Assembly (NCBI RefSeq): GCF_914767665.1
Contig: NC_059501.1
Span: 29,364,501-29,428,500 of the forward strand
Direction of reading: 5' to 3'
Length of the DNA stretch: 64,000 bases
DNA from: Harmonia axyridis
Taxonomy: Eukaryota; Arthropoda; Insecta; Coleoptera; Coccinellidae
Below, one piece after another: positions 34,030-46,079 of the stretch. A program made the translations under genes and the position numbers. A model generated the notes under the pieces. The model saw nothing but the letters and a program-made list of their open reading frames with translations, was not told the DNA's origin and made no database searches. Position 1 is the stretch's first letter; every line of letters starts with the position of its first letter.

Positions 34030-34790
34030 CCAAAAGTAAGTTCATATGTGAAAAAGCAATTAAAAAAGATGAAATTATAATTACTTATGATAATACACTA
34101 GTTGGAAATTGATTTTTGAAGAATAATGTCTCCCAAATGTCTACCTATCCAGGCGTTCATAATGACGACTTGGCAAGTATGCTTCATGATGTCTTCTACT
34201 TCATGGCGAATATTTTGTTTTAACTGATCCAGGAAAGTAGGTTTACCAACGTAAACTTCAGATTTAAGGAAACTCCAGAGATATGTATAAGTTCATAGGC
34301 TTTAAATCAGTACTGCGGGTTGAGCAATGAATGTCACCTCTCCAGGAAATTGATTTGCCTGAAAAAATTTCACCAACTCGTAGCAGAAACGCATTGTACG
34401 TGTGTGAAGTTGCTCTATCTTGCTGCAACCATGTTCTTAGATTATAGCCAGGAAAGTTCTCCAGTTTAGAGAACAAAAACTCATCTAACATCCTCACATA
34501 ATAGCACTTGCACGCTTCCGAATGGAGAGGTCGGGAGCATCACGAACAGAGCACGTTTCAGCTTCTCAATAACCTTGGGTGCTAGGGCAACCTTCAATAT
34601 TGGAGAAATTTCTTCGCGCTATAATCACAGAACAATTTTTGTAAAATTCGCATACGCACAATGTGCGATGCGTTCCCGAGAAACGCTCCATAACGGTTGA
34701 ATATCTAAGAATCGGGCTACTGATTGACATTTCCCTAGCGCCCTTCAGGATTATTGAGCTCACGCAGTAAGCCAAACAAATATAAACTTT
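34030..34790 (-). pseudogene. DD41D mariner-relative transposase, internally deleted
   Basis: Minus strand: amino end MERFSGTHRTLCVCEFYKNC and SVIIARRNF, then a jump to RMLDEFLFSKLENFPGYNLR, TWLQQDRATSHTYNAFLLRV, IFSGKSISWRGDIH and the end of the catalytic domain. Forty-one residues separate the second Asp (QQD) from the position of the third, which is Asn here. After a frameshift, LKSEVYVGKPTFLDQLKQNI completes the C-terminus. The middle of the gene, including the first catalytic Asp, is deleted. The sequence is distinct from the 39.8-kb copy, so at least two DD41D lineages are present. Confidence 0.78.
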
Positions 34791-34929
34791 TTTTTTTGAG
34801 ATACCTTTTATTATTCATCAGGACAAAATAAGAGTTTTTTTTTGTTGATTCGTAAAAAATTTCTCATATGGTATGATATATTATTGGATTCAATAAGAAA
34901 CGATTTCAAATTTTTTGAAATAAAGGTTG

Positions 34930-35400
34930 CACTGATTCAATATTTGCGTTTTTCCCAATTGGTATGTTGAATAATACTACCAATATTTCAAAACAAGTTG
35001 CAGAATGGGCTCATATTTCAACAGGAATAAGAAATTCTAAATTTCGAACGCATGAGTGTTGGAATTGCCTTCGGCTACGAGAATTGGACGATATTTTCTC
35101 TATTTCAGTCAAGTTTTGTGAATTATTTTCGAAATTCAATGTAAAATTCAGATTATACACCCTAGTGAGATTTATATTGTATCTGATTAGTTGGTGTGAC
35201 TGTTGAGAAAATTAAGACACATTTTGGAATTTGAATTTGAATCGTGCGTTTCGAATTTCGAAATAATTCATAATTACGCGTTAAAATCGTGAATTATGCC
35301 TGACGAAATCGATTTAACACCACCAATAAGAGAAATTATGGATAATGTTGCAAATCATTCCACCAGATCCAAATTATTATATTGAAAATTGAAGTGTGTT
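34930..35400 (+). repeat. unassigned dispersed repeat, copy 2
   Basis: Reverse-complement partner of 4360-4795. A plus-strand frame at 34964-35206 (80 codons) is open here but broken in copy 1, so it is not evidently protein-coding. Confidence 0.7.
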
Positions 35401-36205
35401 GAAATTTGATAGGATCAGAAGATAGTGAGACAACCACACAAAAAAAATAACTGAAAACAATGCTGTAATGAGTTCATTACAGCGCCGTTTTTAATACTGT
35501 AATAAACTCATTCCGATACTGAAATGAAGACAAAAAATGTATTTCTTACAATATTGTTATTAATTTATCATGCAAATGGAGAAACTAGTACTGATCACCA
35601 ATATAGCACAAATTGAATGAATATGATTAATATGAATTTCATCAGTGCAGAAACATTTCTGAAGACAGTCTTAATAACCACGCTATAAAATTTCGACCAA
35701 TTCAACCAACAATTCGACAGGAAAAAGACCGTAACCTTTGCTGGAGAGATCGTTAACGAATCCTACATCATTTAGGTACCAATTACTTCTCCGGAACAAA
35801 GGAGGCTGTTGAATAATCTCGGCGAATGGACCACACAACAGGGTGCTAGTTAATAATGAAAAACCAAGTCAACGTGTGATGTAGATCGTGCGGTATTGGC
35901 AGAGACCGCACACAGGGGAACACGCGTTTTCATATGTCAGTGAACCACCCCAACGGTTTAGTACAATGCACGTTGACGCTCTGCCTCTAATCATGCCAAT
36001 TTTCCTTTTAGTGTCCATTTAACCAGAAAATTCACAAACCGACCCTGAACCAGAAAGCCGCCTACATACGTGATTTAAGAGAAGTTAGTAAACAGTTGGG
36101 TTTGAGGGTTGGAAATGAGTAGGGACCGGTTGTCAACCCCATGGAATTATTCGACTGTTATCGGGGTTGTTCATACTTCTCAGACTTCTCTGCATCTTGG
36201 TTAAA
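35401..36205. other. unique intergenic segment
   Basis: Moderate-GC, non-repetitive DNA at 35830-36150. No protein recognised. Confidence 0.35.
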
Positions 36206-36207
36206 TA

Positions 36208-37188
36208 ACAGGCCAATTGAAAAGTCCCTGGTCTGCCATAGTAAAACACATTTTTTTGGCCAAATTCTATTTTATTATTCAATATAGTTGCCTTCGAGGG
36301 GTATACAGCGATTATAGCGATCTTCCAACTTTTCTATACCATTTTTGTAGTACGATTTGTCTTTCGCTTCAAAATAGGCCTCAGTTTCTGCGATTACTTC
36401 TCAAGTGCGCTAAATTTCTTTCCACCGAGCCTTCTTTTGAGGTCTGAGAACAGGAAAAAGTCGCTGGGGGCCAGATCTGGCGAATACGGTGGATGCAGAA
36501 GCTATTCGAAGCCCAATTTTCCATTGTTTTCATTGATTTGTGACACGGCGCATTGTCTTGATGAAACAGCACCTTCTTTTCCTTCAAATGGGGCCGTTTT
36601 TTAACGATTTCATCCTTCAAACGATCCAATAACGCTATATAATAATCCATGTTAACGATCTGGCCCTTTTGGAGGTAATCAAATCAATGATTATTATACC
36701 TTGCGCATCCCAGAATACTGATGCCATAAGCATACCAGCTGACTGTTGTGTTTTTCCTCGCTTTGGATTTGGCTCATCGTGTGCAGTCCACTGAGCTGAC
36801 TGTCGATTGGATTCCGAAGTAAAATGATGCAGCCATGTTTCATCCATTGAGTCATATCGACGCAAAATTCAGGTTTATTGCACTTAAACAGCCTCAAACT
36901 CTGCTCAGAATAATTAACACGTCGTTGCAGATCCCGAAATCTATTCATCGAGCCAAGATTCTGCCTCAACTGTATTTTTCCCTTCAAAAGGCAATATTTT
37001 ATCAGTAGACGAAATCTTTTTTTTCCATCTCTTTCAAATAACAACGCATTATCTCACAAATTAATGGTCGGACTGCTGTCAAATTTTGACACATATCATT
37101 TGGAATTTGGTACTAACTAAAAAGCATATGGATTTGATAGTAGCACCGCCATCTATGTATCAGACCGGGGACTTTTCAATTAGCCTAA
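36208..37188 (-). mobile_element. mariner, irritans-type, about 980 bp
   Basis: Ends ACAGGCCAATTGAAAAGTCC (36208) and GGACTTTTCAATTAGCC (37170-37186) are inverted, next to TA dinucleotides. The sequence is that of the irritans subfamily, whose TIRs contain AAGTCCCCGGTCTG. It is shorter than the roughly 1.3 kb of full elements because of internal deletions. Confidence 0.85.
36381..37050 (-). pseudogene. irritans-type mariner transposase remnant
   Basis: In order on the minus strand: KKRFRLLIKYCLLKGK (amino end), a deletion through most of the DNA-binding domain, RRVNYSEQSLRLFKCNKPEF, SMDETWLHHFTSESNRQSAQ with the first Asp, PKRGKTQQSAGMLMASVFWD, ALLDRLKDEIVKKRPHLKEK and KVLFHQDNAPCHKS with the second Asp. 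The PPYSPDLAPSD block is shifted to another frame. Frameshifts and deletions leave it inactive. Confidence 0.85.
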
Positions 37189-37489
37189 TATATCATATAT
37201 CTATCAAAGAACTAACTTCAGCAAGTGCGATATCAGAAGTTATCGCACTTGTAGATGAGAACATCTACAATCGTTGAATGGATCTTCTACATGAGCATTA
37301 TTTAGATCAGTTAGGAATATACTGTTGAAAAAATGTCTAAATGATCGGTGGAACAGAATTTCCAAATTTGTCATGATACTTCTCATATTTAGTCTGCCTT
37401 AGTAAATTGTCATATTTCTCTTTCTCCTTCTGGTATAAGTTTTCATAGTTTTTGTTCACAGACTTTCAGGTGTCCAAAATATCTAACCT

Positions 37490-38560
37490 TTTTTTGCAAT
37501 CAAAATATCGACAAATCGACAACTTTGTGTCCATGCCCTCCACAATAATATATCTTTATGATATATTTCCTTTATTTTTGTCTACAATACAATTCCAATT
37601 CTTAAAATGACAAAATTAATAACCATCCAAAAGAAAATTAAAAATAACTGAGTAAACGTTTAACAAATTGAATTACTAAATTAACATAAAGACAGACGTA
37701 CGTTTCGGAATTTTTAATAATATAATAATAATAATGAACTTCATTTAGCACTCGGCTATTGAAAACAATACGAATATAATCCACTAACTTAATTAAATTC
37801 TTCATAAATATAACTCTTTAAACATTTTTTGAATTCTCTATAATTATTACAATATTTGATCTTTTCAGGTAGATTATTTTTGGATTTATTAATACAATTT
37901 TTTCCCATCAGTGCCTTACAGTTCAAAAAAAATCACTGAAATTACCAACTCACCACTTGAATATCTACATCACAAAAATTGCAATTGAGGAACTTCAAAC
38001 GAACTGAAAGTAACTGTTTCTCTAGTAAGAATTCACAAAGAATTAACTTCATCAAATAGACTCAATAAACTTTTATAATTTGAAGTGATCATTCATTAAT
38101 TAAGAGTCATTATAAACCATAGGATAAAGTTAAAATTTCTAAAATTATTATTTCAAATGTAAATGTCGATTTGTATATGTAGTTCAGGACAATAACAAGA
38201 AAGAAATCTATGACTACCTGATGTAATTGTTCTTCAATTGCAATTTTTGTGAAGTAGATATACAAGTGGTGAGTTCGTAAATTCAGTAATTTTTTTGAAC
38301 TGTAAGGCTCTGATGAGGAAAAATTAAAAAAATAAATAAACAAACGTCCGTCTTTATGTTAGTTTAGTTTTTGTTAACCCTTTACTCAATTTGTTACAGT
38401 TATTTAAAATTTCTTTCGGTTGGTTATTAATTTTGTCATTTTTAGAATTGGAATTGTATTCCAAGACAAAAATAAACCAAATATATCATAAAGATATATT
38501 ATTGTGAAATGAATGGACACAAAGTAGTCAATTTTTGATATTCATATTGCAATCTTTCAC
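37490..38560. mobile_element. 1-kb almost fully palindromic foldback element
   Basis: The left arm (37490-37990) and right arm (38110-38560) are reverse complements along nearly their whole length: ACTTTGTGTCCAT/ATGGACACAAAGT, ATATATCTTTATGATATATT with its mirror, CATAAAGACAGACGTACG/CGTCCGTCTTTATG and CTCACCACTTGAATATCTAC with its mirror. No coding capacity. This is a very large inverted repeat whose transcript would form long double-stranded RNA. Confidence 0.85.
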
Positions 38561-39802
38561 TTTTGGATGATTTTGTTGTTTTAGTTTTGATTTTATTAGC
38601 CCCCGGAGCATGACCGATACCCCTGAAAAAAAAAACCATATCACAAAAAATGGTGTTTGGGATATTATTCATTCAATAATGACATTAGTAACTAAGCAAA
38701 AAAAAAATGACAAACATGAAACATGAAAAATGGTATGACATAAAAATTAATATAAATGTAATTCTGTTGACAGCTATGAATTATGTGATGAAATTTGTTT
38801 ACCAAGTGTTGAAGGACCCTTTAAAGGAGTGTTATATGAAAACATTTTTCAGTGTCCTCCTATTCTGGAAAGAATCCTCATACCCGAGGAAATTTCGAGG
38901 CTGTTCTTTATTGTGTTAGGTGTAATAATAGATACCGGTCTATAATAACAACTTTCGACGCACATAAACAATACGTTACACGTACGTAAGATGCATTCAC
39001 GTCCAAAAATCGAACTAATCTGCATATCGACTAAATTCCTCTCAATTTATAACGATAACAGCCAGATGCATGGGTAATTGACGGCATAAACACTGTTCAT
39101 AGTACATAAATAATGGTGGAGACTATAATTTCGAATTCAAAATCGACTGTTCGAGGATTATCGCTGGATCCCATCTCTGATGCGCGCGCGCACATGGGGA
39201 GGCAACTTTAAAATTCTGCCGTCGAGCCCTGGAGGAATCCCTTCGGGTTGTGTTTTATCATATCAATTGCATCAAATCTCGGGTAAAATGCCAATTTACA
39301 ATTCAGGCAAACCTTCTCGGAGAAAATAAAAATGCACCCCAGCTGTTTGGAGAGCAATCGAAAAAAATACTGATTTCGACGAATTCGGTGAGGGTGGAAT
39401 ACCAAATCTTTTTTCTGCTCTTGATATTCCTAAACGCGAATAATAAGTTTTTCTGTTGAAGCAAACTCAATCAAGTATGAATGACATTCAAGAACAAACA
39501 AAAACCACTCCAAAATTATGACTATGGGTTATTATTTCTTCTTGCGTAGCAAAATATTTCAAAATATATGAGAAAAATCATAGAATTAATTTATATGTAT
39601 ATGAACATAAATGAAATCAATTAGATATAATGAATTCCGTTACAAGCAAAATATTTGAAAGTCATTTTTTCAATTACTTCAGAACGAATCAAGATTTCTA
39701 TTATCTGCTTCCTGATATCTAATAATTTCGAGAGATTTTTCCTCTTTGGAGATTTTCTGGCTCTTGTGGGAGTGAGCTTCGAATTTGGAACGCAACGTCT
39801 TT
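38561..39802. other. intergenic, no recognised content
   Basis: AT-rich with a slightly GC-rich patch and a (GC)n run at 39181-39192. No gene recognised. Confidence 0.35.
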
Positions 39803-40732
39803 CATTGTGAAGGGTATTTTTTTTTAGAGCTATAGAACTTTAAATTGCAATAAAACAACAATGGATTATTCGATTGACATGAATTTTATTTATCCGCAAG
39901 ATAATCTTGTGACATTGTATTTCAAATATGATTTCTGGCATATGACCACCACGGCTGGCTCGGATGTAGTCCAATCTGGACGTCCAATTTTCGATGACTT
40001 TTTCCAACATTTGTGGCCGTATATCGGCAATAACACGGCGAATGTTGTCTTCCAAATGGTCAAGGGTTTGTGGCTTATCCGCATAGATCAATGACTTTAC
40101 ATAGCCCCACAAAAAGTAGTCTAGCGGTGTTAAATCACAAGATCTTGGAGGCCAATTCACAGGTCCAAAAAGTGAAATTTGGCGGTCACCAAACGTGTCT
40201 TCCAATAAATCGATTGTGGCACGAGCTGTGTGACATGTTGCGCCGTCTTGTTGGAACCACAGCTCCTGGACATCATGGTTCTTCAATTCAGGAATGAAAA
40301 AGTTAGGAATCATGGCTCTATACCGATCACCATTCCCTGTAACGTTCTGGCCACCATCGTTTTTGAAGAAGTACGGACCAATTATTCCACCCGCCCATAA
40401 AGCACACCAAACAGTCAGTTTTTCTGGATGTAACGGTGTTTCGACATACACTTGAGGATTAGCTTCACTCCAAATGCAGCAGTTTTGTTTGTTTACGTAG
40501 CCATTCAACCAGAAGTGCGCTAATGGATGTAGTGCGCGATACGTATTCCGCACAGAACCATTATTTTCGAAATAACATTGCACTATTTGCAAGAGTTGTT
40601 CAGGCGTGAGTCTATTTATGATGAATTGCCAAACCAAACTGAGAATAAATCACTTGACAGCTGTTAAATCGGTCGCCATCTTGAACTTAAAGTTATATAC
40701 CTCGATAAAAAATACCCGTTACAATGAAAAAA
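39803..40732 (-). mobile_element. DD41D (rosa-like) element with intact TIRs
   Basis: Left end CATTGTGAAGGGTATTTTTT and right end AAAAAATACCCGTTACAATG are inverted; the repeat extends about 40 bp (TATAGAACTTTAA / TTAAAGTTATATA). The internal gene has lost about one third of its length, so this is a deletion derivative with both ends, potentially mobilisable in trans. Confidence 0.85.
39840..40680 (-). pseudogene. DD41D transposase with long open 265-codon frame
   Basis: The longest open frame of the window. The natural start is probably ATG at about 40679 (MATDLTAVK), followed by an early stop; the open part begins at 40637. Residues 1-35 are the first HTH (LTPEQLLQIVQCYFENNGSV), then a deletion joins directly to AHFWLNGYVNKQNCCIW, where the first catalytic Asp has been lost (LHPLAHFW instead of F-S-D-E-A-H-F-W). 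Next come KLTVWCALWAGGIIGPYFF, LWFQQDGATCHTARATIDLL, NWPPRSCDLTPLDYFLWGYV and SRGGHMPEIIF. Forty-one residues lie between the second and third Asp. The rest is well preserved, so the deletion is recent; the protein should be catalytically dead. Confidence 0.88.
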
Positions 40733-42267
40733 TTACAATGGGTAAACACCAACGTATCCCTTACTGTTACTCTGTATGAAATTTTCATTGTATACAACTT
40801 TTTGACAACTTTTGTAATAACGGTCGCCCCTCTCAATATATTTTACCGTGTCCATCTCAAAAACTGCTCATAGCAAATCCAATCCTGTTTGACATTATAA
40901 TAATTAGATAATAATTAAGAGTAATGTCAATAAATTGGAAAATTCTACGGATTACTTTTTTAATTACAGGGTGAATTATGAACTTAATTCCAATTTGAAT
41001 AATGTTTGACTCGCCCCGTATCTGACAATAATTTTCATTAGAAAGCAGTTTAAAATTATTTACCTTATGGGTAAGCAATATTTGTCGCGCAAGTGTTTCA
41101 TTGAAGAAGTTTTCCTAAGAAAAATTCCTAAGAGAAATGCCTTTTTCCTATTTTGAGACCTTGTATCTCGAAAACTCATCATAGGATTGAGTTGGAGAGT
41201 TTCTTGAATCTTGAGTTTTGATGAATTTGATTGGTCCAAGTTCATTTTCTGGTCCAAACCGCAAACAGTCTTATAATAGATACTACGTATTTGCAGAACA
41301 AACAATTTTTTTTTTTATATTAAGACCAAATACTGTATACAATTATGTCTAATTTCACAATACTTACAATTGAAAAGGTTTTCTCGAAAAAAACTTTTTC
41401 TGCAGAAATATTTAAAAATTGGATATTTTAAGAGTAAAATTTTGAGAAGAATTTTTGTGGAGGAATTTCCTCAATCTAAATAAGAAGAAAATGTTAATGA
41501 AAATAAAATTTGAATTCGTTGGTGATAATAATTTTTTCACTATTACAATGATTGTGCAAAACTATAACTAATAATTTTTTTTTAACTATCAACGGCTCTA
41601 CAATTAATTTAGAATAACGTCAAACATTTCGGAATTTCGTTTTAAGAGCCTTCAAAACGAAGAAGTTACAATTCGAAATGGAACTGCAAATAAAATAATA
41701 CTTCTTATTTCAAGAACCAGAATGAAATAAATCATAAGATTAATACTCAGCATTTCTCTTATCATCCCATTTTTCATTGAAAAAACCTGTTCAGTCCCTG
41801 GGTTTCCCTGAAATTCAGCCTAATTTACTTGACATAAAAGGGGATAATTCTCAACTTTCCACTGGTTTGAATTAATTATAGGAGAAACTTTGTTGGAAAA
41901 ATCGTCTTACTTGAGTACAACTTCCTAAAAGTATCTAATATCTCAAATATTTGAGGGGAATGAAGTTTAGGCATTTGGAATTGAAATTAGTTTCTTAAGA
42001 CCAACTCTGGATATTTCGGAGAAATAGTTATCTAGCTCGGAATTGGGTTTGTACTTTTCTGAAAGGGGTAGCAATTCATTCATTTTTTTCTCTGTTGAAT
42101 ATGTTTGATTTATGATCCTTTTTTGGTTCCTAATAGAACTAATTATATAATGAGAATTTTATCATTTGGAGAAGTCGAATTTTCTATGGTTCTGGAGATG
42201 GACATAAAATTTTGCATCGAGCTTAAAATAACTTATACATCACTAGGTCGGATCGCTGAAAACATTT
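40733..42267. other. AT-rich intergenic DNA
   Basis: No gene. An ACAGGGTGAATTATGAACTT word at 40970 resembles insect MITE ends but has no visible partner. Confidence 0.35.
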
Positions 42268-42439
42268 TCTTTCCGCAGAGCCGTATCTAGGTACAATTGC
42301 GCCTGTAGCAATATGTTAGACAGCGCCCCCCATTTTCGATGATTTTTTTTTCACCCATTATATTTTCTTATAATATTTTTTTATACATAATTTGAGTCAT
42401 ATGCTTTCGTTGTATGTTTTAAAATAATAACCAATATTA

Positions 42440-43197
42440 TACAGGGTGTATATGATATAGTTGCGAAAAAACTCAGGGAGAAATTACTTGTCAAAAAATA
42501 GGGTGGGTTTTTCATATAAACTTTTTTTTTGCGCCTCCATCTCCTTAGCTGTAGCCCCCTAAAGATGGCTCCCGAAAAGTAGTTTTCAATTTGTGAAAAG
42601 TTTATAATAGTTGTTTTTTTTTTGTTTCATTCATTTTATATTTGTACCATTTCTCGATAAAATCATTGTTTTGACATCCGCCTATTGGATAAATTTGAGG
42701 TCGCAAATAATTCCAACCTCCACAACTCAGACGTATTTTTTGTTGATGTTTTTTTTTTTCGAAAACTGTGAATAAAAGCAAAACATTACAAGAGACCTCA
42801 TTTGTTAAGAATAGATTAGTCTATCCAAAATTAATTTACTCATTGTAAAATATGACTAAAGAAAAAGTTATCGCGAAACAAGTTTGAAGGGTGGCTTTTT
42901 CTACCCCTTGGATTCATAGAGAAACACCACCAACAATTTTTTCGAATGCCTTCTCGCTCTCATGAAATGTCAGCTCAACTTTATTTTTGTGAATTTTTTG
43001 GTTTTCAATATATTTTTTTGAGAACTGTTACAAATATAAAATGAATGTAACAAAAAAACATTTATCAACTTTTCACAAATTAAAAACTACTTTTTCCACT
43101 AAGCGGGAGAAAGCTCAAAAAAAGTCTATTTGAAAGACCCACCCTATTATTTGAATTTCCCCCTGATTTTTTCGCACCTAATCATAAACACCCTGTA
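42440..43197. mobile_element. foldback MITE nested in the hAT, TA TSD
   Basis: TACAGGGTGTATATGAT opens and ATCATAAACACCCTGTA closes it, with TA on both sides. Complementarity continues more than 80 bp inside (AAAATAGGGTGGGT / ACCCACCCTATT) and more weakly towards the middle. It inserted after the hAT. Confidence 0.85.
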
Positions 43198-44339
43198 TAT
43201 TTACTCATTTTTATTGAAACCATTGACCGATCCTTATAAAATTGTATGAAAAAAAAAGAAGCCGCCACACTTCAAAAATAGATGGTACCGTTTGTCGAAG
43301 AAATACCGACAAGTTTGATAAAGCGCAAAAAAATCGTTAAAATAGGGGTAACAACACATGTCGAAGCTCGACCCTAATATTTATGATCTGAATGCGGCAC
43401 CTTTGAACATACCGACGCTCAGCAGATATATTTATGACTAGATTACGGCACGCTTGAACATAGCCATATTTATATTATTTCTTCCCTTAAATTAAAGTTT
43501 TGTTGATCTTGAGATCATTTTGGGCAAATTCTATGGAAGGCTAGCAATATTTTAAATGTTTCCAGATTTCTCGGCATCGCTCGTTGCGAGGCGTATACAT
43601 AGGTATAACATGAAAACCGAATTGTGATCTTTCGAATTATTTCGCCTGGAGCTCCAATATTTTTTTCTTTTGATATTTTTGGGCGCCCCTGTGGGCCCAT
43701 GGGCGCCCGCAGGGGGGGGCCAGGGGGGGCCATTGCCCCCCCTGAGATTTTGATTGTCTCATTTTTCAGCACAATACCCTCAATATTACTTTCTCAATTC
43801 AAAGGGCAAGGAAAAAAGGATAGTAATGGATTCACAACAATTTCCGGGTTTTCAATGGAATTACTATACACATATCCATAATCGGCAGAGGTATTTTTTG
43901 AATTGAAAACTTTTTCAGGCGTGTTGAGCACTCCTTGGGTGAAGAAAAATCGTGGAACCGAACGCAATCCATGCGTGTCAATTTTTTTAAAAATCCATCT
44001 TATACAATATACTCTCTATTGTCTTTAATAGGTAAAGGTAAAAAAAAAGTGTTGCAAAAAATAGAAAAAAAATTTACAGGTTATAAAAACAATAGTTTTT
44101 TGCGGAACTCACCCACGATATGCCTATACGAGAGAGCAACAAGAAATTTCAGTGATCTTTTGAATTTCAGAGTAGCACTGGATATAAAGATTAGATTAAA
44201 TATTAGAGATCCATTTATTCAACGCAGCTGGTTTGAATTTGGACAAACTTGTAACACAAGGTTATGATGGATGCTCAACAATGGCTGGTGAAATTCTCAG
44301 GGTTCAAAATATCATAAGAGATAAGTAATTTATTTCCAT

Positions 44340-45317
44340 TGTGCCTCCCATAGGTTGAATTTAGTAATAAATGACATCGGCAAAATAACTGAAATTCGTA
44401 ATAGCAATGGCACCATTGATGACATTCTAGTCTTTTTTCGGAAGAGTACCTCAAGAAGAAATCTGATTCCAAATATTCCTTTGTTTTATGAAACTCGTTG
44501 GTCAGCTAAATATAAATCTTTGTGAGTTTTCGCTGAAAACTTCAATACTATATTCAAAACTCTCTTGGCTATAAAATCTGGAGAAGTTTCAATGAATTCT
44601 TCAACAACAAAAAGAGCTGCTCAGTTATGGGCTGCAATAAACTCTTTCACTTTTGTGATTTGTTTGACGGTAGCAAGTAAATATTCAAATATATTGAAAC
44701 CAATAGCAAATATACTACAAGGTGTTTCTATTAATTTTGTAGATTTTCACCGTCATATAAATCTAATTATAGAAATATGTGGAAAACATCGCTCAGATGA
44801 TGCATGCTTTGCAGAAATTTTTTCGAAAGCATCATCTATTGCTCAGAGTCTCAATATTGAGATTGGAAAACCACAAATTTGCGGTAGACAAATGTACAGA
44901 TCTAATTATGAAGCAGATTCAGCTGAAGATTACTTCAAAAAATCTATATTCATCCCATGTTTAGATCATTTGATTTCAGCCCTTGAAACGAGATTCTCGA
45001 AAGAACATGTAATGCTTTTTTCTTTGTTCAATTTTTTGCCGATGAATTAAAAATTACTTGATATTGAATCTTTCGCACCTAAGGTCGGCAATATGTATAA
45101 CATTGAAAATTTGGAAAGTGAATTGAACATTTGGATTGAGTATTCATCTAAATCACAAATGGATGAAAACATCAAAATTGAAAATCTTATCGGACAATGT
45201 AAATTTTTTCCTGTTGTCAAAGAATGCCTTATTCTTCTCCTTACATTTCCATGTCCTACTTGTACTATAGAGCATAGTTTCAGCACTTTCGCAGAATTAA
45301 ATTTTAGTTTAGAATAA
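44340..45317 (+). pseudogene. hAT transposase (ZMYM1-like), two stops
   Basis: One reading frame holds CASHRLNLVINDI, RKSTSRRNLIPNIPLFYETR with WSAKYKSL, a stop at 44523, then a 161-codon open stretch starting before 44565 (IKSGEVSMNSSTTKRAAQLW .. IGKPQICGRQMYRSNYE .. FIPCLDHLISALETRF), a stop at 45048, and KECLILLLTFPCPTCTIEHS followed by F-S-T. This order (RNase H-like core with C-x-x-H, all-alpha insertion, dimerisation motif) matches the hAT transposases that gave rise to ZMYM1-type proteins. No frameshift is needed over about 980 bp. The amino-terminal finger region (about 43640-44270) is less clear. Not expected to be active. Confidence 0.85.
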
Positions 45318-46079
45318 AATATGCCTACTCTGTTGTATAGCGATTAAGTATTTCGTCTTCAGAATTAATATTGTTTTTATGAGTTGTTTTTTGCAATATA
45401 TGATTTGTTAATTTTAATAATATACTTATTTGTTGTTTTCACAATCTGGAGCAATTCTGTGTTATTTTGAATCATAGTTTAGTATCAAGTTTTAAACTTT
45501 ATTGTTTGAGTCATTCAGTGTACATTTCAAGATTTATTATCATTCATTTATTATTTTTATAAACGTAGTTTTATCGAGCGTATATATTTATTTTTTATTT
45601 CGTTATTACTCGTTGATTCTTCTTCATTTTTTAGGAATTATAATAATTATTTCATTCCGTTCTCCATATTTATTATATTTTATTTTTTTGTGAATTGTTT
45701 CATTGAATGTGACTCGTTTAGAAAAGAGTTACCGTATTATTTTACATCACCCTATGTTGTTGATGTTTTGAAAAAAATTTTGAAGTGGAAAACTTCATAA
45801 TTTTTATTTTGCACACTCCTCCCCCCACTTATGAATATAAATACAGAAATAGAAAGAAACGGAATACTAATATCGTCTATGACAATGATGGACGCGTTAT
45901 CGTTTTTCAATAATTTCCATTTTGCCCCCCCTGAGAAAAATTTCTGCGGGCGCCCATGTGTGGGCCTTGCGCCCGTGGCAAGTGTCATCTTTGCCACGCC
46001 CTAGATACGGTACTGTCTTTCCGATAATTCTGCTTGAATTTTTTAGGTTCAAAATTATCAACAAGACAAATAATTGTGG

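Larger units (their letters stand above)
42276..46015 (+). mobile_element. near-complete hAT transposon, 3.74 kb, 8-bp TSD
   Basis: Termini CAGAGCCGTATCTAGG and CCTAGATACGGTACTG are inverted with two mismatches and are flanked on both sides by TCTTTCCG (42268-42275 and 46016-46023). GC-rich subterminal blocks (GGGCGCCCGCAGG at about 43705 and CTGCGGGCGCCC at about 45942) face each other. The element contains a transposase remnant on the plus strand and an inserted foldback MITE at 42440-43197. Confidence 0.92.

Noticed and set aside
34964..35206. 80-codon frame with a C-W-N-C motif.
   Set aside because: Not called as a gene because the homologous repeat at 4360-4795 breaks the frame; mentioned under findings only.
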